Assembly (NCBI RefSeq): GCF_900105175.1
Contig: NZ_LT629771.1
Location: 4,039,501-4,103,500 of the forward strand
DNA from: Jiangella sp. DSM 45060
GTDB lineage: Bacteria > Actinomycetota > Actinomycetes > Jiangellales > Jiangellaceae
Reading direction: 5' to 3'
Length of the DNA: 64,000 nt
Part shown: positions 19,013-27,353 of the stretch, piece after piece
How the letters are laid out: the number at the start of each line of letters is the position of its first letter
Numbering within the stretch: the first letter of the stretch is position 1
Notes under the pieces: model-generated
Database searches by the model: none
What the model was told of the DNA's origin: nothing
The model's input: the letters and a program-made list of their open reading frames with translations, nothing else
Translations under genes and position numbers: made by a program

Positions 19013-20157
19013 CCGGCCTCGAGCTGCGGCTGCCCGGCGCGGACGGCAAGCTGCGGACGTACACGATGAACACGCCGGGCGCGTGGACGCGGCCGGCCGC
19101 GCCGTTCGCGTCGCGGGTCGCGTTCGCCGCCGCGCACGTCGTCGCCGACCCGCTGGGCGAGAACCGGCCCGGCGCGCCCGCCGTCGTCGACTGGGAGCAC
19201 ACGCTGGCGTTCCGGCGGCACCTGTGGTCGTACGGGCTGGGCGTCGCCGAGGCGATGGACACCGCGCAGCGCGGCATGGGCCTGGACTGGGCGGCCACGC
19301 AGGAGCTGATCCGGCGCAGCGCGGCCGATGCGCGGTCCGCGGGCGGGCGCATCGCGGCCGGCGCGGGCACCGACCAGCTCACCGGCACCGCGTCCCTCGA
19401 CGCCGTCGTGGCTGCCTACGAAGAGCAGCTCGGCGTCGTCGAGGACGCCGGCGCGCAGGTCATCGTCATGGCCAGCCGCCAGCTGGCCGCCGTCGCCACC
19501 GGCCCGGACGACTACCGCAAGGTCTACGACCGGCTGCTCGAGCAGGCGTCGGCGCCGGTGATCCTGCACTGGCTGGGGCCGATGTTCGACCCCGCGCTGG
19601 CCGGCTACTGGGGCGACGCCGACGCCTCGGCCGCCGCCGATCACGTCATCGCGCTGATCGAGGACCACGCGGCGAAGGTCGACGGCATCAAGGTGTCGCT
19701 GCTGGACGCCACGTTCGAGGAGGCGCTGCGGTCGCGGCTGCCCGCCGGCGTCCGGATGTACACCGGCGACGACTACCACTACCCGGAGCTGATCCGCGGC
19801 TCGTCCGACGCGCTGCTCGGGATCTTCGCGGCCATCGCCCCCGCGGCGTCGGCGGCGCTGCAGGCGCTGGACCGCGGCGACGTCGCCGCCTACGAGGCCG
19901 CCTTCGCGCCGACCGTCCCGCTGGCCCGTCAGGTGTTCGGCGAGCCCACCTATTACTACAAGGCCGGCATCGCGTTCCTCGCCTGGCTGTCCGGCCTGCA
20001 GCCGGGGTTCGTCATGGTCGGCGGGCTGCAGAGTGCGCGGTCGCTCCCCCACCTGGTGCGCACGTTCGAGCTGGCCGACGCGGCCGGCCTGTTCCCGGAC
20101 CCGGGGCTCGCGGCCGCCCGGTTCACGTCGCTGCTGTCGGCCTACGGGGTGGTGTGA
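19009..20157 (+). CDS. DUF993 family protein, putative DapA-like TIM-barrel aldolase
   Basis: This is a 382-residue protein of the DUF993 family, found with Gfo/Idh/MocA and TIM-barrel isomerase genes in actinobacterial sugar clusters. VDGIKVSLLD carries a lysine placed like the Schiff-base lysine of DapA-type aldolases, and YTGDDYHYPELI follows. An aldolase or dehydratase-like role is inferred from that resemblance, not shown. The GTG start at 19009 overlaps the preceding TGA; its own stop shares one base with the next ATG (TGATG). Confidence 0.82.
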   Translation: MTGLELRLPGADGKLRTYTMNTPGAWTRPAAPFASRVAFAAAHVVADPLGENRPGAPAVVDWEHTLAFRRHLWSYGLGVAEAMDTAQRGMGLDWAATQELIRRSAADARSAGGRIAAGAGTDQLTGTASLDAVVAAYEEQLGVVEDAGAQVIVMASRQLAAVATGPDDYRKVYDRLLEQASAPVILHWLGPMFDPALAGYWGDADASAAADHVIALIEDHAAKVDGIKVSLLDATFEEALRSRLPAGVRMYTGDDYHYPELIRGSSDALLGIFAAIAPAASAALQALDRGDVAAYEAAFAPTVPLARQVFGEPTYYYKAGIAFLAWLSGLQPGFVMVGGLQSARSLPHLVRTFELADAAGLFPDPGLAAARFTSLLSAYGVV

Positions 20158-20975
20158 TGGACCGGCTGTCGTTGAACCAGCGGACCACCGAGCGGTGGTC
20201 GGTCGCCGAGGCCGTCGACGGGTGCGTCCGGGCCGGCATCGGCTCGATCGGGCTGTGGCGCGAGCCGGTGCAGTCGTGCGGCGTCGCGGCGGCGGCCCGG
20301 ATGGTCGCCGACGCCGGGCTGCGGGTGTCGTCGCTGTGCCGGGGCGGGTTCATCACCGCGTTCCCCGGCCCCGAGCGCGACGCCGCCCTGGACGACAACC
20401 GGCGGGCCATCGAGGAGGCCGCGCTCCTGGGCGCGGACTGCCTCGTCATGGTGGTCGGCGGGCTGCCGGACGGGTCGCGGGACCTCGCCGGCGCACGGGC
20501 TAGGGTCGCCGACGGCATCGGCGCGCTGGTCCCCGACGCCGAGGCCGCGGGCGTCCAACTGGCGCTGGAGCCCATGCACCCGCTCTACTGCGCCGACCGC
20601 GGCGTGCTGTCGACGCTCGACCAGGCCCTGGACCTGGCGGCCCCCTTCGCCCCGTCCTCCGTCGGCGTCGTCGTCGACACCTTCCACGTCTGGTGGGACC
20701 CGGTCGTCGAGGCCGCCATCGCCCGCTCGGCGGGGCGCATCTCGAGCTTCCAGGTCTGCGACTGGATCACCCCCTTCCCCGCCGACGCCCTGCTGTCGCG
20801 CGGCATGATGGGCGACGGCCACATCGACTTCCGGTACTTCCGCCGGCTGGTCGAGGCGGCCGGCTACGACGGCCCCATCGAGGTCGAGATCTTCAACGCC
20901 GACCTCTGGGCCGCCGACCCCGACGAGGTGGTCGCCCTCATGCGCAAGCGCTACGAGGAACACGTCCTCGGCTGA
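20157..20975 (+). CDS. Sugar phosphate isomerase/epimerase (AP endonuclease 2 TIM barrel)
   Basis: This is a 272-residue barrel. Acidic and histidine residues of a metal site are visible in LALEPMHPLY, VVVDTFHVWWD, GDGHIDF and IEVEIFN. The family includes inosose dehydratase (IolE), xylose isomerase-like and tagatose epimerase-like enzymes. Because no IolE is in the iol operon, this gene is a candidate for that activity, but its residues do not settle it. It is the last gene of the operon, translationally coupled to DUF993. Confidence 0.85.
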   Translation: MDRLSLNQRTTERWSVAEAVDGCVRAGIGSIGLWREPVQSCGVAAAARMVADAGLRVSSLCRGGFITAFPGPERDAALDDNRRAIEEAALLGADCLVMVVGGLPDGSRDLAGARARVADGIGALVPDAEAAGVQLALEPMHPLYCADRGVLSTLDQALDLAAPFAPSSVGVVVDTFHVWWDPVVEAAIARSAGRISSFQVCDWITPFPADALLSRGMMGDGHIDFRYFRRLVEAAGYDGPIEVEIFNADLWAADPDEVVALMRKRYEEHVLG

Positions 20976-21047
20976 CCCGAACCGATTGGGAACCGGACCC
21001 CCTCGCCTGCTAAAGTTCAGCGTCGGCCGGAACGTTCGGTTCGCCGA

Positions 21048-21123
21048 TCCCGCATAGCTCAATTGGCAGAGCATCTGACTGTTAATCAGAGGGTTCCTGG
21101 TTCGAGTCCAGGTGCGGGAGCCA
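21048..21123 (+). tRNA. tRNA-Asn(GTT), including encoded CCA
   Basis: The acceptor stem pairs TCCCGCA with TGCGGGA, the anticodon loop CTGTTAA carries GTT, the T arm holds GGTTCGAGTCC, and discriminator G is followed by CCA at 21121-21123. The 3' part from 21075 is duplicated at 39747-39797, so it is the integration site of the mobile element. The tRNA is intact after integration. Confidence 0.97.
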
Positions 21124-21125
21124 AG
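21075..21125. repeat. attL, 51-bp direct repeat in tRNA-Asn 3' half
   Basis: It begins CTGACTGTTAATCAGAGG and ends GCGGGAGCCAAG, identical to 39747-39797. It covers the anticodon arm, T arm, acceptor 3' strand, CCA and two further bases. Sequence diverges on both sides, which defines the repeat limits. Confidence 0.96.
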
Positions 21126-21132
21126 TACAACT

Positions 21133-21171
21133 GACCAGCGCAAATGCCCGAAGAGGGCAGGAGCGCTGGTC
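21133..21171 (+). terminator. Nested hairpin after tRNA-Asn
   Basis: The outer arms GACCAGCGC (21133-21141) and GCGCTGGTC (21163-21171) are perfect; the inner arms are TGCCC and GGGCA (21145-21159). It probably terminates the tRNA transcript. It lies inside the element, so it came with integration; the related chromosomal sequence after attR (39805-39830) keeps only the inner hairpin. Confidence 0.6.
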
Positions 21172-21207
21172 TTGCATGCCGTCGTCACAGCATCTAACTT
21201 AGCGTCT

Positions 21208-22119
21208 ATGACGGACGCCAACAAGGCACTCCTGCGGTCGTTCACCCGCTCGCTGCGCATCGCCAGGCGCTCTGATCGGACCATCCAGTCCTACGCTGAG
21301 TCCGCCGACCTGCTGGCAGCCCTCTACCCCGGCGTCGACTTCGAGTCCATGACTCGCGAGCACGTCGAGACGTTCATCGAGGACCAGCTCTCCCGGCACA
21401 AGGTGACCACTGCCAGTGTGCGCTACCGGAACCTGCGGCGGTTCTTCAACTGGATGGTCCACGAGGACTACATCGAGCGCTCTCCCATGGCCAAGATGAC
21501 CGAACCCTCGGTCCCCGAAGCCCCCGTGCCGATCCTCACTGAGGCCGAGCTGCGAGCCCTGTTGAAGGCCACCGGAGGCAAGGACTTCGAGAGCCGGCGC
21601 GACCACGCCATGATCCGGCTCTTCCTCGACACCGGGATACGCCGCGCCGAGATGGCGCGACTGTCGCTGGACGATGTGGACCTGGACGTGCACGACGTGA
21701 TCCACGTGGTGGGGAAGGGCAACCGGGGTCGTGCGGTCCCCTTCGGGGCCAGGACTGGTCAGGCGCTCGACCGCTACTTGAGGGAGCGGTCGAAGCATCC
21801 CAAAGCTCGTCTCGTGGTCGAGCGCGACGGAGAGATGGTCACTCCGTTCTGGCTCGGGCAGAAGGGAGCCATGACCGACAGCGGCATCCAGCAGATGCTC
21901 AAGCGCCGAGGAGCCCAGGCCGGTGTACCCGACCTCCACGCACACCGGTTCCGGCACACGTTCAGTCACCAGTGGAAGGCGGCCGGCGGCGACAGCAACG
22001 ACCTGATGCGCCTGACTGGCTGGCGCTCCCCCGCGATGGTGGCGCGCTACGGTGCCAGCGCCGCTGACGAACGGGCGCACACGGCTCATCGCAGGCTCTC
22101 CCCCGGCGACCGGCTCTAG
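21208..22119 (+). CDS. int: Tyrosine recombinase/integrase
   Basis: This is a 303-residue phage-type integrase with an N-terminal SAM-like core-binding domain (about 8-95) and a C-terminal catalytic domain. The visible catalytic residues are R145 in DTGIRRAE, K170 in VVGKGNRG, H246 and R249 in [10 protein letters not shown]272 in GWRS, and the nucleophile Y281. All are present, so it should be active. It lies 82 bases inside attL, the normal place for an integrase, and would recombine the 51-bp site. Its stop overlaps the stop of the convergent gene at 22116 as CTAG. Confidence 0.96.
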   Translation: MTDANKALLRSFTRSLRIARRSDRTIQSYAESADLLAALYPGVDFESMTREHVETFIEDQLSRHKVTTASVRYRNLRRFFNWMVHEDYIERSPMAKMTEPSVPEAPVPILTEAELRALLKATGGKDFESRRDHAMIRLFLDTGIRRAEMARLSLDDVDLDVHDVIHVVGKGNRGRAVPFGARTGQALDRYLRERSKHPKARLVVERDGEMVTPFWLGQKGAMTDSGIQQMLKRRGAQAGVPDLHAHRFRHTFSHQWKAAGGDSNDLMRLTGWRSPAMVARYGASAADERAHTAHRRLSPGDRL

Positions 22120-22373
22120 GCCGCTCGGGCGCGGCTGGACTTGTACGCCAGGCTCGTCATGTGCTTGCGTCTGGCGCTCTCTGCGAGCTTGCGGCGGGTG
22201 CCCTCGGGCAACAGGCCGTCGGGGTCCACCTCGCGCTCGAACCGGGCCAGCAGGCCATCCTGACCCCGCCTGGCGTTCGCCGTGCGGTTGGCCTCCCTGC
22301 TCCACCTAGCGTGGGCGGCCAAACGTGCCCTCATGGTGCGCTGCTCCGGGGTCAGGGTCTTGGGTGCGGCCAT
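22116..22373 (-). CDS. Small basic protein, actinophage-type hypothetical
   Basis: This is an 85-residue Arg/Lys/Ala-rich protein ([20 protein letters not shown] to the C-terminal [19 protein letters not shown]). It is predicted all-helical. Similar short proteins with the pattern [30 protein letters not shown] are common in actinobacterial phages and integrated elements. No enzymatic motif is seen; nucleic-acid binding is possible from charge. It is convergent with the integrase and may be transcribed with the minus-strand genes upstream. Confidence 0.75.
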   Translation of the reverse strand: MAAPKTLTPEQRTMRARLAAHARWSREANRTANARRGQDGLLARFEREVDPDGLLPEGTRRKLAESARRKHMTSLAYKSSRARAA

Positions 22374-22462
22374 GCTGGCGCGCCTCCCTCTCGGGTAGGC
22401 GCACCGGCCTCATGCGCAGGATGCTGGGCGCGACTCCAGCCTTGATCCGCTAAGCCTCGTGG

Positions 22463-22660
22463 TCAGTGATGCGTGTGCCGCTGGCGACGCAACGGTGCGT
22501 CGTGCTCACAGCGACGAGAGCCTTCAATGGACCCGCAGTCCCACACGCGGCCGGCGAACCGGCCGCACGCAGAGCAACGCAGAACCGCCACGGGGCGGCC
22601 TGGCTTGGTCCACGTTGTGCTCACACACAAAGCGTGACAGAGGTTGCATAGCGCTCGCAA
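22463..22660 (-). CDS. Candidate small zinc-ribbon protein
   Basis: This is up to 65 residues, with CNLC near the N-terminus and CSAC 24 residues later, a zinc-ribbon spacing. The best start is a TTG at 22660, which is weak. The C-terminus is rich in Arg and His. It could be a DNA-binding accessory protein of the element, or a spurious frame. Confidence 0.4.
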   Translation of the reverse strand: MRALCNLCHALCVSTTWTKPGRPVAVLRCSACGRFAGRVWDCGSIEGSRRCEHDAPLRRQRHTHH

Positions 22661-22700
22661 CCGACATCGACGGCGCAGGCCAAGGGGCGAACGCCTGGCG

Positions 22701-22938
22701 TCAAACGCCGTACATGCGGCGCTCCTCGGGAGTCATGATGGCCACCAACTCTTGCCACGTGATGACGCGCTTGTGGTCGCACGGCTCGCAACCACAGCCC
22801 TCCTTGACCACGTACCCTGGCGAGCATGTGATGCATGAGGGTGGGCAGGTCCATGCCCTCACTGGCCGCCTTCTCGCGGGCCATGGACACCAGGTCATCG
22901 TTGAGCAGGCCCGCCCGCCGTAGGCCGCAGAACGTCAA
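22701..22938 (-). pseudogene. Small element gene apparently split by a frameshift
   Basis: The 5' part in one frame (22938 to about 22815) reads LNDDLVSMAREKAASEGMDLPTLMHHMLA, resembling a ribbon-helix-helix or helical domain. After about 22812 plausible protein sequence continues in another frame: CGCEPCDHKR then VITWQELVAIMTPEERRMYG. The latter resembles VLSWTECLAMLPADERAAHG of the gene at 23337. Either a +1/-1 shift broke one gene, or two genes overlap, the second starting at GTG 22811 (36 residues). Confidence 0.45.
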
Positions 22939-23037
22939 GCACGGAGTTCTCCCCTGTCGTTGATGGATGCCCCCCGAGGCTGGGAGATCGTGGCACCCAC
23001 CGGCAGGAGTCAGGCAACGGGTTCGGGGAAACGCGGG

Positions 23038-23259
23038 CTACAGCCAGTCCTGTTTGCCCAACCATGTGCGTAACGTGTTGCGGTTGACGCCCGCGAGGGC
23101 GGCAGCCTGAGATTCTGAGATCTCACCCGCTTGGACCAGTCGCACGGTGGCAGCTCGAAGCTGCTCCGTGACCTCAGCCCGCTTGCGTGTCAGTGCCTCG
23201 CGCTCGGTGGCCAGGCGTCGAACCTCGCGCATGAGCTGGTCGTCTGGCACGTCGGTCAT
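23038..23259 (-). CDS. Small helix-turn-helix protein
   Basis: This is a 73-residue protein. A charged coiled-coil-like N-terminus (REVRRLATEREALTRKRAEV) is followed by an HTH: ISESQAAALAGVNRNTLRTWLGK. This is the layout of small phage DNA-binding proteins that may act as repressor, excision or replication factors. It lies in the minus-strand early-like group. Function is not assigned. Confidence 0.72.
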   Translation of the reverse strand: MTDVPDDQLMREVRRLATEREALTRKRAEVTEQLRAATVRLVQAGEISESQAAALAGVNRNTLRTWLGKQDWL

Positions 23260-23336
23260 TGTGTCACCCCCGCTCAGCTATCGTCACAAGCAAGGGACCG
23301 GGCAGCTAGCCTCTGCCCGGTCCCGATCCCTTGCGC

Positions 23337-23588
23337 TCAGACGGCAGCCCGGCTGCGCTCGATTGCGGCGATCTCGGCGTTCATGCTGTCCAGCTCGGCC
23401 TCCATCTCGCGGATCGATGCCATGATCTGAGCCAGCTCGCCGTCGTCCTCGGACCCGTGCGCGGCCCGCTCGTCGGCGGGCAGCATGGCCAGGCACTCGG
23501 TCCAGGAGAGGACAGGCTTGCCGCCCCAGCAGCTCTCGTAGTAGGCGTCAGCGTCGAAGGTGTCTGCGGTGTTGATGTGCTTGGCCAT
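23337..23588 (-). CDS. Small acidic element protein of unknown function
   Basis: This is an 83-residue protein. The middle VLSWTECLAMLPADERAAHG resembles the product at 22701. The C-terminus is a likely coiled coil (ELAQIMASIREMEAELDSMNAEIAAIE). AGGAGG just before the ATG at 23588 gives a strong ribosome site. Two palindromic operators at 23616-23664 lie 28 bases upstream, so it is probably the first gene of a repressed leftward transcript. Confidence 0.72.
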   Translation of the reverse strand: MAKHINTADTFDADAYYESCWGGKPVLSWTECLAMLPADERAAHGSEDDGELAQIMASIREMEAELDSMNAEIAAIERSRAAV

Positions 23589-23615
23589 GATGTCCTCCTG
23601 CGGTGGTGTGTTGCT

Positions 23616-23664
23616 GTCTAGGACTAGACAAGCACACCATGCGCCGACCTGTCTAGTACTAGAC
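23616..23664. promoter_or_regulatory. Paired 14-bp operator palindromes
   Basis: GTCTAGGACTAGAC at 23616-23629 and GTCTAGTACTAGAC at 23651-23664 share the same arms; their centres are 35 bases apart, a little over three helical turns. They stand between the leftward gene group and the non-coding centre of the element, the expected place for the lysogeny switch. The repressor is not identified. Confidence 0.65.
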
Positions 23665-25081
23665 GCCTACGAGTTCATGGCAGCAGGTCAGCGGTGCTAG
23701 AAGGGCTGAATGTACGGGCGCGTAGCCTCTTACGCGTACAAATAATGGTGGGCGCGTTGCGCCATGCACCCAGGAATATTGATAACCAGTCTCAATACCC
23801 CTGCATCGGGTGTCATGAGCGTAGGCTTTGACGCTACTGTCATGCCACTTGCCGGCACATAGAGGGCCTAGGCCCGTGACCAGGGGTGTAAGTGAACCTG
23901 TGGGTCCAGCGTCGCCCTGGCCTGGCGTTCTGGCTCCGTTCTCGGCGTGTCGCGCGGCGTGTCGCCCGCTGACCAGGGGTTTTCTGCCACTTTTGGCAGG
24001 ATCTTGACCCCCCGATGCTTAATCCCGGCCCGCGCTCTACATACTGAGGGCACTTCCAAATGTGCGTCAAACTTTGGGTTTCTGGCCCCGTGGTCCACAC
24101 GTTAAACAGCCCCGCAATATGCCCTGCAAACTGGGTGGTAGGGGGTGCAAATACCGGGTACCAAAGAGGGTACAAACTAGGGGGTAGTAATCCTTGGCCC
24201 TGAACCCCCGCATCTAGGCCCCCAACAGACCCCGCATCGGGGCTCCTGGCTCTAGGGACGGCCGGGCTTGCGCCCGTCCTAGAACCTGGTGGGCACTCCA
24301 TGGGAGATCTTCCGAACGTTCGGAAGATCTGTAAGCAATCGCCACGCGGCGGTAATCCAGGAGCGTTCGGTACTCAACGCCGATCTCGTCGGCGTAGTTT
24401 TCAGCGGCGACGGATGAAGAGAATGGGCCATGGTCACCGAGGCTCTGAGGTCGTCGCGCCAGCGGCGGCCGAAGAGCCGAGGGTACCGAGCAAGGAGCCT
24501 GGCCCTAGGGGACTGCCTGGCGGCAGCCCTTGCCGAGGTGCTAGGTCAAGGGCCTGGTCCAAGCGCTAAGTCTGGGGAGGGCGGTTACGCCCGACCCCTT
24601 GGCCCGGACCTTCTCCTTTCTCTGGTCGCTGCAAGCGGACCCCGACGGAGTCGGGTCCGCGCCTAGGACTCCTGGTGGCGCCGTCCAGCGCCCGGCGTAC
24701 GCCGGTCAGCGCGCGGCGGGTCCTGGCAGACGGAGGCTAGACCTTGGCCATGGCTCTGGGGTCGCCTACGGGCGCAAGCGCCCTCGGCTCCCAGCATTAA
24801 GGCTTAGGTGACCATGCGGCGGCGGGCAGCGGCCTCGGCGTACGCCGGCCCCGCGATGCGCCGGGGCATGGCTCTAGGTGCGAGCGCGGCGAGCCGTAGG
24901 CGAGCTAGCGAGCCTTGGGACAAGGACAGGTTCTCTATAGGCGGTGTCCCATGTCCCAGCACCATTCCCGCAGGTCGAATCCAGAGTGCATGTTCTTAGT
25001 TCCTGGTCCGGAGTCGTTAGCTTGCAAGCGCTAATCACCGCATGGGACAATTCTATTGAGAGCAAATCGGGGGAGGTTGTC
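23665..25081. other. 1.4-kb non-coding region of the element, candidate replication/control region
   Basis: No convincing gene is seen; the short reading frames lack ribosome sites and family features. It contains repeated GGGTACCAAAG/GGGTACAAAC words near 24155-24180, a hairpin at 24250-24283 (TCTAGGGACGG/CCCGTCCTAGA), the 26-bp palindrome at 24305, CCGGCGTACGCCGG at 24692-24705, its 12-base core again at 24836-24847, and many CTAGG-like words between 24500 and 24880. Direct repeats plus palindromes next to a RepA-like ATPase gene fit a replication origin, which is inference. Small RNAs cannot be excluded. Confidence 0.45.
24305..24330. repeat. Perfect 26-bp palindrome
   Basis: The left half is AGATCTTCCGAAC and the right half its exact reverse complement, with no spacer. 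It is too long to be chance in a window of this size. Candidates are a binding site for an element-encoded dimer, a resolution site for the serine recombinase, or part of an origin. Confidence 0.8.
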
Positions 25082-25225
25082 ATGGGCAAGCAGAGCTATG
25101 AGCGCGGCCCTTTGCGAGCCGTTCTGGCTCGCAGTGTGAACATGTCGTCTTGCCGGGTTCCGGGGTGTAACCACGAGCATCGGCGCTCTGTTGTGCTGAA
25201 CGGGATTCTGCACATCCCGGCCTGA
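25082..25225 (+). CDS. Small Cys/His protein of 47 residues
   Basis: ATG at 25082 follows GGGGGAGG at close to ideal spacing. The sequence contains CRVPGCNHEH, a compact metal-ligand pattern (C-x4-C-x-H-x-H). It is the first rightward gene before the ATPase, separated by two hairpins (CTGATCA/TGATCAG about 25224-25261, then a GCGCGC stem). Function unknown; a small zinc-binding regulator is possible. Confidence 0.55.
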   Translation: MGKQSYERGPLRAVLARSVNMSSCRVPGCNHEHRRSVVLNGILHIPA

Positions 25226-25326
25226 TCACTCCCGGTTATCAGCTCTTCGTCATTGATCAGAGGCGCGCCGTCGAGCGCGCCCATTGTGAAACGGGGAACA
25301 CATTGTTGGGACCGCTGGAGGCTGTC

Positions 25327-26328
25327 ATGGTGAGAGACATCGAGATCCCTGACGAGCCGCCTTTCATCATCGGTGAACTGGTGCACGAATCGGCCACGCT
25401 CTTGTACGGGCGACCCGAGGCGGGGAAGTCGTACTACGCCATCTCCATCGCCGCCGCTGTCACCACTGGATCGCCGTGGCTTGGTAAGCCGACGCAACAG
25501 CGTCGGGTGTTGTTCCTTGGGTTAGACCCTGGGCAGAACCGACAGACGCGCCGCCGTGTGGAACTCCTGCCCGCTGACGCCAACTTCCTGGTCTCCACGG
25601 TGCGGCCGGGGAAGGACGATGCCTGGTGGTCCGCCTTCGCGGACTGGGCTCAGGGCGAGGGCATCGGCCTGGTGATCGTCGACAACCTCAAGCGGCTGCT
25701 CTCTCGGGGCTCGGTCAATGACGATGCCGCCGTGGGCGAGGTGCTTGACCACCTGGACATGCTCGTGGACCGGGGCATTGCCGTGCTCCTGATCCACCAC
25801 CAGGGCAAGGCCGGCGAGTCCGGACAGCCCAAGACGACGCCGATGGGCGCCAGCTGCATCGAGGGCTGGGCGCGGCACCTGATCCGCGTTGAGCGCCAGT
25901 CCGGCACACGCAAGTGTGACCTCATCGTGGAGGGCAACGACGTCGACCCGTTCAGCGTGACAACGATCCACGTTCCCGAGGGAGACGGCGAGCACGGCGC
26001 CTTCTTCACCGTTGCCGGTTCGGCGTCGTCGAGCAAGGTCAGCAGGATCGAGCAGGAGGTCACTCGTCCGGACTCGATGGTGCGGATTGCTCGCGCTGTC
26101 CTGGACGCGGGGCAGACGTTCATGAGCGTCAATGCCGCTGCGCGCCACCTCGCGGAGGTTGGCGTTGAGGGCGAGGAACCTCGCAACACAGAGGCATGGA
26201 AGAAGGCACTCCAGCGCGGCGTGTTCAAGGACCTGTACCTATTGGGCGGCAACGGCCAGCCCGTGCAGGCCGGTCCGACGCTTCAAAGCGTCGCGACGTG
26301 GAGGAAGCCCTCCGAAGCTGCCGCCTGA
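25327..26328 (+). CDS. RepA/RecA-like AAA ATPase, probable replicative helicase-type protein
   Basis: This is a 333-residue P-loop ATPase of the AAA_25/RepA type. Walker A GRPEAGKS is at 28-35, Walker B LVIVDN at 115-120, and LLIHHQGK at 154-161 sits at the motif-3 position. The C-terminal 100 residues may form a winged helix (SMVRIARAVLDAGQTFMSVNAAARHLAEVG). Such proteins load at or unwind plasmid and phage origins. GGAGG before ATG 25327 is chosen over TTG 25303. It follows the non-coding region that may be the origin and precedes the sigma-like gene. A packaging role is less likely. Confidence 0.82.
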   Translation: MVRDIEIPDEPPFIIGELVHESATLLYGRPEAGKSYYAISIAAAVTTGSPWLGKPTQQRRVLFLGLDPGQNRQTRRRVELLPADANFLVSTVRPGKDDAWWSAFADWAQGEGIGLVIVDNLKRLLSRGSVNDDAAVGEVLDHLDMLVDRGIAVLLIHHQGKAGESGQPKTTPMGASCIEGWARHLIRVERQSGTRKCDLIVEGNDVDPFSVTTIHVPEGDGEHGAFFTVAGSASSSKVSRIEQEVTRPDSMVRIARAVLDAGQTFMSVNAAARHLAEVGVEGEEPRNTEAWKKALQRGVFKDLYLLGGNGQPVQAGPTLQSVATWRKPSEAAA

Positions 26329-26410
26329 TCCTCCAGCACCACCCCTGTGAATGCAGCCGGTAGCCACCCCGGCCGATACGTAGCCAGACCTGAAGCCAAT
26401 GGAGAACTGA

Positions 26411-27322
26411 ATGAGTGAGCCCTTGGGCGAGGACAAGGTCACGTTGTGGCCAGCTGTCGAGCGATGGCTGCGAACCGTGCTCCCGGAAGCCTCCGACACG
26501 TTCCGTCGCCGTCTGGTCCGCGCGATCATCGCCGCGGCTCGCAAGGTCGAGGACGTCGACCCCGGCGACGCCGCACAGCAGGGCCTCATGTGGATCGAGC
26601 GCAGCCCGGAGAAGTTCGCCCGATGGGCCGACGAGGGCAAGCCCGCCCGCTTCCTGCGGCGGGCGCTCAAGCGCAAGATGCGGGAAGCCTGTCAGGCGGA
26701 GCACCCGCGAATGGGCAACCTGCGGGTACGCATCCCTGACGAGGGAGCCTGGGATGATGCAGGCGCCTTGTCGGACGTCGAGATCGGCTGGGCCTACGCC
26801 ACGGGCGAGGCGGACACGATCGAGGACGGACGCGAGCCAGACCCCCTCTACCGCCGCCACGTCATCCACCACGCGACAAACACAGCCGCCATCAACGCGA
26901 TCCTCACCGATGCCGGCGAGGTCATCCCGGCAGGCACCCGGCGGGACTTCGACGTGATCCGCGTCGGCGGTCGTTGGGTCGAATCCCCGGTGTGGATCAC
27001 GTCCATCACGGGTGACCGGTACCTGATCGGCCGGCTTCACCCGGCCGACAAGCACGCCAAGCCGTACTGGACCCGGATTACCGCTGAGCGGTACGAGACG
27101 CAGCGCGAGCGTGATGTGCTCGCCGCTGCGCTGGCGACGTTGACCACACACGAACGCCGGTTGCTGGCGGACCGATACGCCTCGGGAAAGAAGAAGCCAT
27201 TCAGGGACATTGCTGAATGGAATGGGATTGACAAGGACACTGCGAGATCCCACATTCGGACAGCTGAGACCAAGGTCACAAAGTTTGTTGCCGAGAATGA
27301 CTTGCCTTTCGGTGAAACGTAG
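26411..27322 (+). CDS. Sigma-70-like transcription factor of the element
   Basis: This is a 303-residue protein. The N-terminal part (about 45-100: EDVDPGDAAQQGLMWIE then KPARFLRRALKRKMREAC) resembles sigma region 2 of ECF-like factors. The C-terminal LTTHERRLLADRYASG followed by FRDIAEWNGIDKDTARSHIR is a region-4 HTH. A 120-residue insertion between them is unlike ordinary ECF factors. It lies just upstream of the structural-type genes with a strong terminator at 27354, so it may switch on late transcription. The role is inferred. Confidence 0.72.
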   Translation: MSEPLGEDKVTLWPAVERWLRTVLPEASDTFRRRLVRAIIAAARKVEDVDPGDAAQQGLMWIERSPEKFARWADEGKPARFLRRALKRKMREACQAEHPRMGNLRVRIPDEGAWDDAGALSDVEIGWAYATGEADTIEDGREPDPLYRRHVIHHATNTAAINAILTDAGEVIPAGTRRDFDVIRVGGRWVESPVWITSITGDRYLIGRLHPADKHAKPYWTRITAERYETQRERDVLAAALATLTTHERRLLADRYASGKKKPFRDIAEWNGIDKDTARSHIRTAETKVTKFVAENDLPFGET

Positions 27323-27353
27323 GGCAATTCGTCACCCAGTAGAGTGAAGGGGA

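Noticed and set aside
16197-23664. Common regulator for TTTGTCTAGACAAA (16197) and the element operators (23616, 23651)
   Set aside because: They share only the GTCTAG/AGAC arms; half-site spacing differs, and one is chromosomal while the others belong to the element.
24305-24330. LexA/SOS box reading of the palindrome
   Set aside because: Actinobacterial LexA sites need GAAC and GTTC separated by about four bases; here they abut.
24430-24666. 78-codon frame in the element core
   Set aside because: No clear ribosome site, biased Arg/Ala/Gly composition and overlap with repeated CTAGG words; treated as non-coding.
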